64,000 bases of DNA, taken from contig NZ_CP152342.1 in assembly GCF_045291395.1 (NCBI RefSeq), positions 3,658,001 through 3,722,000 of the forward strand, in the 5' to 3' direction. The translations under genes and the position numbers were made by a program. The stretch comes from MR-S7 sp000400995 (GTDB lineage: Bacteria; Pseudomonadota; Gammaproteobacteria; Burkholderiales; Burkholderiaceae_C). Shown here in pieces: positions 59,632 through 64,000 of this stretch (its first letter is position 1; the number at the start of each line of letters is the position of its first letter). The notes below the pieces were generated by a model. It made no database searches. It was not told where the DNA came from and saw only the letters and a list, made by a program, of their open reading frames with translations.

Positions 59632-61471
59632 TCTCCTTCTGGCGCCGCTGATGATCGCGGTGCTGGGAGGCCTGCAGATTTACTTCTTCGACGTCACCTT
59701 CCACGGCCCGGATCAGATCCGCGACATGGAAGTCGCGCGCCGGCTCGTCCACGCGCACGAGTGGCCCGTCAACAGCCCGCCCATGTTCGGAGAGCGCATT
59801 ACGCTGCCGCCCGGGTTCTATTACCTGCTGGCGCTGCCGCTGCTGCTCAAGGACAGCGACGCCAGCGTTTTCATTGCCTTTGGCATCCTGTTTCTTCTGT
59901 CGGCCCTCTATTTGTGGCGCCAGACGAGCCAGGCCTTCGGCCCACACTGTGGCCTAGTCTATGCCACCCTGGCGCTGCCTCTTTTTCCGTCCATCTATGC
60001 CCACAGCGCCTGGGCGCCAGCACTCATCATCACGTTCAGCAACGTCCTGCTGGGCCTGTACATCCGCTCTGCCAGCCAGGAGAAAGCTGGCTGGTTTGCC
60101 CTGCCGCTGGTCTTTTTCCTGCTGGTGCAGATCCACCCTTCAGCTGCGCCTCTGCTGGCGGGTCTGACCCTGTACGTGCTGTTCCACCGCCGCATCCTCG
60201 CGGACAAGCGCACCCTGGCCTCGGTCGCCATCGCCACCGCAGCGACGGCGGTCTGGCTCGTCAAGTCCGGCGCATGGGCCCGGCTGGCGGCCACCGGCGC
60301 GCCAGCGGCGGCCTTGCAGCAGCCCGGTCACGGCTGGCTTGCCAATTTCCTGGATCTGGCGAAGTGGCGCGACGCGCTCCTGATGCCCTACAGCCTTGTC
60401 ACTGGAATCCAGCCGGCCATGCAGCCGCTCGACACCCTCGCCGCCGCGGGCCTGGCTGTCATGCTGGCCGGCCTCGGCTTGTGCTGCATGCTGGGATGGG
60501 CCGAGCGCACCGTCCGCTGGATATTGGCCACCCTGGCCATCTGGCTGATCGTCTCGATGGCATTTCTGCACCAGGGAGGGTTCTGGCACCTCGATGTCAT
60601 CCACCCCTGGCTAGCCGTGGCCGCCGCCTATGGCTGGAGTCGGTTCTGTGACCTGCTGAAAATCCCCCGCCTCGGGTTGCGCGCCCTCGCAGGCGCCTTC
60701 TTTGCCATCGCGCTCTCGTCGCACGCCATTCTTTACCGGGGCATGGATCGCCTGGGAAAGATGGACTGGCCGATATCCACCATGTTTTTCCCGCAGGCGC
60801 CGCCCTCGGACATCGTCGTTCCGTCCTACACCTACAGGCATCTGACCGCCGTGCGCGAGATTCTGGACACCCGCCGCATCTGCCAGGATCAGGTCGCAGG
60901 GCTGGCGCCGATGGCGATGCGGGAGGCCACCAGCCGCTATTTCGAGCCGGCCTGCACAACTGCGGCCATCACCCAGCCACCGGCGCCCCGGTATTTCATT
61001 GCCACCGCGCAAGACCGCCTGCGCTTTGATTTCACCAAGGGCATCGAGGCCATCGCCGTGGCCGGAGATTCAGCGGTCTATGCGCCGCAGGCACTAGACA
61101 TCGCCCTCAATGGGAAACGCACGGCCACCCTGCTATCGCAGCAGAGGTTCAACTACATGACCTACCTGCCAGCCCATCTGGAGCATGGCCTGCAGGTCAC
61201 CATGCCGCCCGGTGCCGCGGACATCCTCCTGCGCCTGGTCCTGCGATGCAGCGAGGAGTTGCCCGCGCACCAGCCCGGCTACTGGCGCCTGGAGGGCGCA
61301 AGCATCGCCCGGCCCATGATCACCGAACGCCACAGGTATCTGAGCCTTTACTACTACGACCTGGAATGGCTCCTCTCCCCGCATGGCAGCGCACCAGCTG
61401 TCGCTCTGTCCTCGCTCGGGGAGCCCATGCACTGCGACGTATCGGCCATTGCCCGCACTGCAGCGCCCTAG
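59606..61471 (+). CDS. GT-C membrane glycosyltransferase (ArnT/GT39-like)
   Basis: The 621-residue protein has about ten membrane helices and the first periplasmic loop with FHGPDQIRDMEVARRL, which offers the catalytic acidic residue typical of GT-C enzymes. A long C-terminal periplasmic domain starts around residue 395. It would take the sugar from its polyprenyl carrier and place it on lipid A, O-antigen or another acceptor. The 26-bp overlap with the GT2 gene means tight coupling. The AT-rich repeat at 61475 follows its stop. Confidence 0.85.
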   Translation: MAKNKTPVDLLLAPLMIAVLGGLQIYFFDVTFHGPDQIRDMEVARRLVHAHEWPVNSPPMFGERITLPPGFYYLLALPLLLKDSDASVFIAFGILFLLSALYLWRQTSQAFGPHCGLVYATLALPLFPSIYAHSAWAPALIITFSNVLLGLYIRSASQEKAGWFALPLVFFLLVQIHPSAAPLLAGLTLYVLFHRRILADKRTLASVAIATAATAVWLVKSGAWARLAATGAPAAALQQPGHGWLANFLDLAKWRDALLMPYSLVTGIQPAMQPLDTLAAAGLAVMLAGLGLCCMLGWAERTVRWILATLAIWLIVSMAFLHQGGFWHLDVIHPWLAVAAAYGWSRFCDLLKIPRLGLRALAGAFFAIALSSHAILYRGMDRLGKMDWPISTMFFPQAPPSDIVVPSYTYRHLTAVREILDTRRICQDQVAGLAPMAMREATSRYFEPACTTAAITQPPAPRYFIATAQDRLRFDFTKGIEAIAVAGDSAVYAPQALDIALNGKRTATLLSQQRFNYMTYLPAHLEHGLQVTMPPGAADILLRLVLRCSEELPAHQPGYWRLEGASIARPMITERHRYLSLYYYDLEWLLSPHGSAPAVALSSLGEPMHCDVSAIARTAAP

Positions 61472-61474
61472 GAG

Positions 61475-61530
61475 AGCTATAAATTTTATAGCAAAAGCCC
61501 TTTATGTATAGGCGCAATTGCCTATTTTCT
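61475..61530. repeat. AT-rich tandem palindromes between GT-C gene and lytic transglycosylase
   Basis: The first palindrome, GCTATAAATTTTATAGC, has 8-bp arms about one central base; the second is TAGGCGCAATTGCCTA (imperfect). They lie in the 73-bp gap between convergent genes, and the GCTAT...ATAGC ends recall the flanks of the window's repeat family without its core. A role as transcript terminator is plausible. Confidence 0.55.
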
Positions 61531-61544
61531 CTTGCGCCTTCTTT

Positions 61545-62210
61545 TCAAGGCAGCGGGTCGGACCAGGTCTTGTAGAGGCGCATCACCTTCTCGACATATT
61601 TCTGCGTTTCCGGATAGGGAGGGATGCGCCGACCGTGCTTGATGACCGCCCCCTCACCCGCGTTGTAAGCAGCAACGGCCAGTTCCTTGTCTCCGTCGAA
61701 CAGGCGCAGCAGATCCGCCAGGTAGCGGCTGCCGACCTGGGCATTGATCCGGGGCTCCATGACGGCGTGCCGACCATCGGGCGACGCGCCTGCCGCCACG
61801 CCGTAGCGCGCCGCCGTGGCCGGCATGATCTGCATCAGCCCCAAGGCGCCCTTGTGGGAAACCGCGTCCGCATTGAAGGCGGACTCGGCCGCGGCGACAG
61901 CCATGACGAGCATCGGATCGAGCGACTCGGACAGCGCCGCCGATTCCAGATGCGGCTTGACCTGTTCGAAGCCCACCATTTTGCTCAAGGGCTTCGGGCT
62001 GGCGGCGCCCTGCCCGGCCACAGCACCGCGCGCCATCGGCACTTGGTGCAGCCAGATGACGCCGCGCTGCGCAGGAGGAACGGCATTGCCTATGTGCACT
62101 ACCCCCTCGCCATCCACGAATTCCCAGATCGCCTTGCCGTCCGCAAAGACAGGTCCCGCGCAGAGCAGCGACAGCCACAGCGCCGCCGCCCGTATGAAAG
62201 ATCTCGCCAT
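61545..62210 (-). CDS. Periplasmic lytic transglycosylase (SLT domain with DUF4124-like N-terminus)
   Basis: The 221-residue protein has a signal peptide (FIRAAALWLSLLCAGPVFA) and a DUF4124-like beta motif (IWEFVDGEGVVHIGNAVP). Its SLT domain has the catalytic Glu in AAAESAFNADAVSHKGALGLMQIMPATAARYGV, then AVAAYNAGEGAVIKHG and YVEKVMRLY. It cleaves peptidoglycan glycans to anhydroMurNAc ends, which feed AnmK. The start MARSFIRAA at 62210 has GAGG upstream. It follows the hexapeptide acyltransferase by 4 bp. Confidence 0.92.
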   Translation of the reverse strand: MARSFIRAAALWLSLLCAGPVFADGKAIWEFVDGEGVVHIGNAVPPAQRGVIWLHQVPMARGAVAGQGAASPKPLSKMVGFEQVKPHLESAALSESLDPMLVMAVAAAESAFNADAVSHKGALGLMQIMPATAARYGVAAGASPDGRHAVMEPRINAQVGSRYLADLLRLFDGDKELAVAAYNAGEGAVIKHGRRIPPYPETQKYVEKVMRLYKTWSDPLP

Positions 62211-62214
62211 GCCG

Positions 62215-62835
62215 TCAACCTCGCCGTGCATTCCACCAACGGCACCACCGCAGCCACAGACCGCCGCTGCCGTCAGCCACCGGGGCGAAACCGGCCACCC
62301 GGCGGGAGCGGATCGCTCTAGCGGGAATGCCCGCCACCACCATGCCCGCCGGCACGTCCTGACGCACCACCGCGCCTGCGGCGACCACGGCGCCCCGGCC
62401 GATGCGCACGCCTTCGAGCACCACGGCGCCAGCGCCAATCCAGGCGCCGTCTTCGATGACGATCTGCCCGCGGGTGATGCGGTTGCGCGCGATGATCACG
62501 TCGCCTTCGTCGATGGCATGCCCGGCGGACAGCAGTTTCACGTGGGGCCCAATCAACACGTCAGCGCCAATCTCCAGCCCTCCTTCGCCAGACAGATAAC
62601 CGCCAGCATTGACGATGGTGCGCGCGCCGATATGCAGGCGCACGCAAGGGTCAATGTCCACGTCGCCCAGAACGAGCCGCGTATTCACGTACAAGCTCAC
62701 CTCGTCCGCAAGACTCAGCACCCCCGTGCGGCGGCCGAATCGCATCACGGAAACGGACGTGTCTATCCGGCAGTCCCGGCCCAGGCTGTCAACGCCGGGA
62801 TGGGAAGCGGTTACCTCAGGAACGCCCAGCAACAT
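62215..62835 (-). CDS. Left-handed beta-helix (hexapeptide) acyltransferase
   Basis: The 206-residue protein has LbH repeats from about 60 to 175 (LEIGADVLIGPHVKLLSAGH, WIGAGAVVLEGVRIGRGAVVAAGAVVRQDVPAGMVVAGIPAR). The His in SAGHAIDEGD is the usual catalytic residue of the O-acetyltransferase (WbbJ/NodL-like) group. It probably acetylates a sugar in LPS or capsule. It follows the methyltransferase gene by 12 bp and precedes the transglycosylase by 4 bp. Confidence 0.88.
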   Translation of the reverse strand: MLLGVPEVTASHPGVDSLGRDCRIDTSVSVMRFGRRTGVLSLADEVSLYVNTRLVLGDVDIDPCVRLHIGARTIVNAGGYLSGEGGLEIGADVLIGPHVKLLSAGHAIDEGDVIIARNRITRGQIVIEDGAWIGAGAVVLEGVRIGRGAVVAAGAVVRQDVPAGMVVAGIPARAIRSRRVAGFAPVADGSGGLWLRWCRWWNARRG

Positions 62836-62847
62836 GTGTCGCCCGTC

Positions 62848-63846
62848 CTATCGCCGCCCCAGCAGGCGGCGCAGCAGCCACCACCGCGACTGACTGGCCG
62901 ACACCTCGGCGCGCAGTTGCTCCAGATCCGTTTGCAGAGTGCGTTTTTCTGCCGCGGATGCTTCGCTGGCCGCGTCCATCGCCGACTGCAGGGAAGCCTG
63001 CTGCGCCTCCAGCCGGGCGATGATCACCTTGGCCTCGGCGAATGCCTTCTGGTGCTCCAGCAGCGAGGCATGCTCCTGGTCATGCACGGCCTTGAGGGCA
63101 TGCAATTCGTGCCGCAGCCTTTCGGCCTTGAAGCGCTCATGCGCCGCTTCGGCCACATGGCCATCGTGCGACGGGGTGGCCACTACCATCCACTGGTATA
63201 CGTCGAAATCGGGCCAGTTGCACTGCAACTCCTGGCGCAACCCGTCCGTCAGCCCATTCCAGCACCAGGCGAATTCGCTGCGCGTCACCGGAATGCGGTT
63301 GGCACCCCAGTAGCGCGGCACCCAGCCGGCGTCCAGCAGCATCTTCTCTGCGCTACGCTTGGTGAGGAAGCGGACGTGCGTGCGGTCGAGTTGCCCCTTG
63401 TCGGCATAGTCGAAGACCCCGTTGCGCAAGGCAGCGACCACGCCCGCATACGCGATATTGGGAACCGAGACGACCAGCCGCCCCGATGGCTCAAGGCAGC
63501 CTGCCAGGTTCTGCAACAGCGCCTCCGGCTGGTGCAGATGCTCCAGGACGTCGCATGCCAAGATCGCATGGAAGCGCCTGCCCGCCAGTTCGGACAGCCA
63601 ATCGGCGCGCTCGAGATCGCCCTCAATCACCTGCACGCCCAGGGACTGCAGCGCCTCCAGGGCCTGCGGGTCATTTTCGACGGCTGTCACCTGGTAGCCG
63701 CGCTCCACCAGCACCTTGGTCATGGCGCCAGGGCCCGGCCCCAGTTCCAGCACCGCGCCCGGAGGTGGCAGTTGCCGGATCAACCGCGCCGCCCAATCCT
63801 CGCCCTCGGGGTCGAAGGCATAGTCATAGCGTTCAATGTTGCTCAA
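62848..63846 (-). CDS. SAM-dependent methyltransferase with C-terminal coiled coil
   Basis: The 332-residue protein has SAM motif I VLELGPGPGAMTKVLVERGYQVTAVEND and FHAILACDVLEHLHQPEALLQNLAGCLEPSGRLVVSVPN at about 30-130. A coiled coil runs from about 235 to 320 (ERFKAERLRHELHALKAVHDQEHASLLEHQKAFAEAKVIIARLEAQQ). The start is TTG at 63846 with GGGGGAG 7 nt upstream, overlapping the stop of the preceding gene. The layout resembles O-antigen-chain methyltransferases whose coiled coil measures or anchors; this is inference. Confidence 0.87.
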   Translation of the reverse strand: MSNIERYDYAFDPEGEDWAARLIRQLPPPGAVLELGPGPGAMTKVLVERGYQVTAVENDPQALEALQSLGVQVIEGDLERADWLSELAGRRFHAILACDVLEHLHQPEALLQNLAGCLEPSGRLVVSVPNIAYAGVVAALRNGVFDYADKGQLDRTHVRFLTKRSAEKMLLDAGWVPRYWGANRIPVTRSEFAWCWNGLTDGLRQELQCNWPDFDVYQWMVVATPSHDGHVAEAAHERFKAERLRHELHALKAVHDQEHASLLEHQKAFAEAKVIIARLEAQQASLQSAMDAASEASAAEKRTLQTDLEQLRAEVSASQSRWWLLRRLLGRR

Positions 63847-64000
63847 GCGAGTTCTCCCCCTTCAGTCGGCGGCGACCACATCTGGTCCCACTGGCCCCAG
63901 CACCACCATGCCCAGGGCCGCTCCCTGACATCGCGCTCCAGCCGCGCGACGACCGCATCGATCGCCAGTTGCGGCTCCGGCGGCAGCGGCTCGACGGCGA
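63843..64000 (-). CDS. C-terminal fragment of an unidentified protein, cut by window edge
   Basis: About 51 codons are open from base 64000 to a TGA at 63843-63845, ending VARLERDVRERPWAWWCWGQWDQMWS followed by PPTEGGELA. The Trp-rich amphipathic ending preceded by ERDVRERP recalls the C-terminus of LpxL/HtrB-type acyltransferases, but this short piece cannot decide. Its stop overlaps the TTG start of the methyltransferase gene, so the two are translationally coupled. Confidence 0.55.
   Translation of the reverse strand, partial: AVEPLPPEPQLAIDAVVARLERDVRERPWAWWCWGQWDQMWSPPTEGGELA

Noticed and set aside
61475..61530. Certain member of the main repeat family
   Set aside because: It shares GCTAT/ATAGC ends and A/T-rich flanks but not the AGCGCTT core, so it is listed separately as AT-rich palindromes.

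Overview
This is a high-GC (roughly two thirds G+C) chromosomal window from a betaproteobacterium, most likely a Comamonadaceae member of the Acidovorax type. Supporting this are the Bug-family receptor, the DUF2917/LysR pair, the ahcY-metF operon under an SAH riboswitch, the TetR-controlled beta-oxidation operon, and a family of about 55-bp imperfect palindromes built on AGCGCTT...AAGCGC that sits between, and in places inside, genes. I see no phage, integrase, insertion sequence, CRISPR array, rRNA or tRNA gene. No gene-free stretch exceeds about 300 bp; the longest gaps, about 200 bp, are divergent promoter regions or repeat copies.

Layout. 1-6.2 kb: a truncated Cys-rich ORF, a frameshifted LysR regulator and a divergent CoA-thioester catabolic operon (thiolase-like, MaoC-type hydratase, class III CoA transferase, Bug receptor). 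6.2-12.4 kb: glmS, an AsnC/Lrp regulator, cbpA-cbpM, an orphan histidine kinase and glmU, so both dedicated enzymes of UDP-GlcNAc synthesis are close together. 12.5-25 kb: housekeeping genes (DUF2917, LysR, tyrS, M23 peptidase, anmK, erpA, bactofilin, DUF6776-like, rpsI-rplM, Ser/Thr kinase, rlmJ, rlpA). 25-28.6 kb: ahcY, a TlyA-like methyltransferase and metF (methyl cycle) behind an S-adenosylhomocysteine riboswitch. 28.6-31.1 kb: prfC and a HAD phosphatase. 31.1-35.4 kb: a glutamate/aspartate ABC transporter plus an orphan paralogous binding protein. 35.5-41.7 kb: a LysR regulator, a TRAP transporter (Q, M, P) and the two E1 subunits of a 2-oxo acid or acetoin dehydrogenase. 41.8-44.6 kb: an Atm1-like ABC exporter, a YciA thioesterase and a second bactofilin. 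44.7-54.5 kb: a complete fatty-acid beta-oxidation operon behind a TetR repressor with its operator. 54.6-56.2 kb: slmA and argB. 56.2-64 kb: an envelope sugar cluster (WecA/MraY-type transferase, GT2, small flippase-like protein, GT-C transferase, hexapeptide acyltransferase, two methyltransferases) with a lytic transglycosylase inside it.

Two themes deserve attention. First, the palindromic repeat contributes protein-coding sequence in several genes: inside glmU and the HAD phosphatase, in the signal peptide of a DUF2147 protein, and at the C-termini of the AsnC regulator, the HAD phosphatase and the ABC exporter. Second, four genes (LysR, thiolase-like, M23 peptidase, GT4-type transferase) carry apparent single-base frameshifts, three at C/G runs of five or six and one at or near a T3 run. 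This pattern is typical of homopolymer read errors but could also be real decay or slipped-strand variation.
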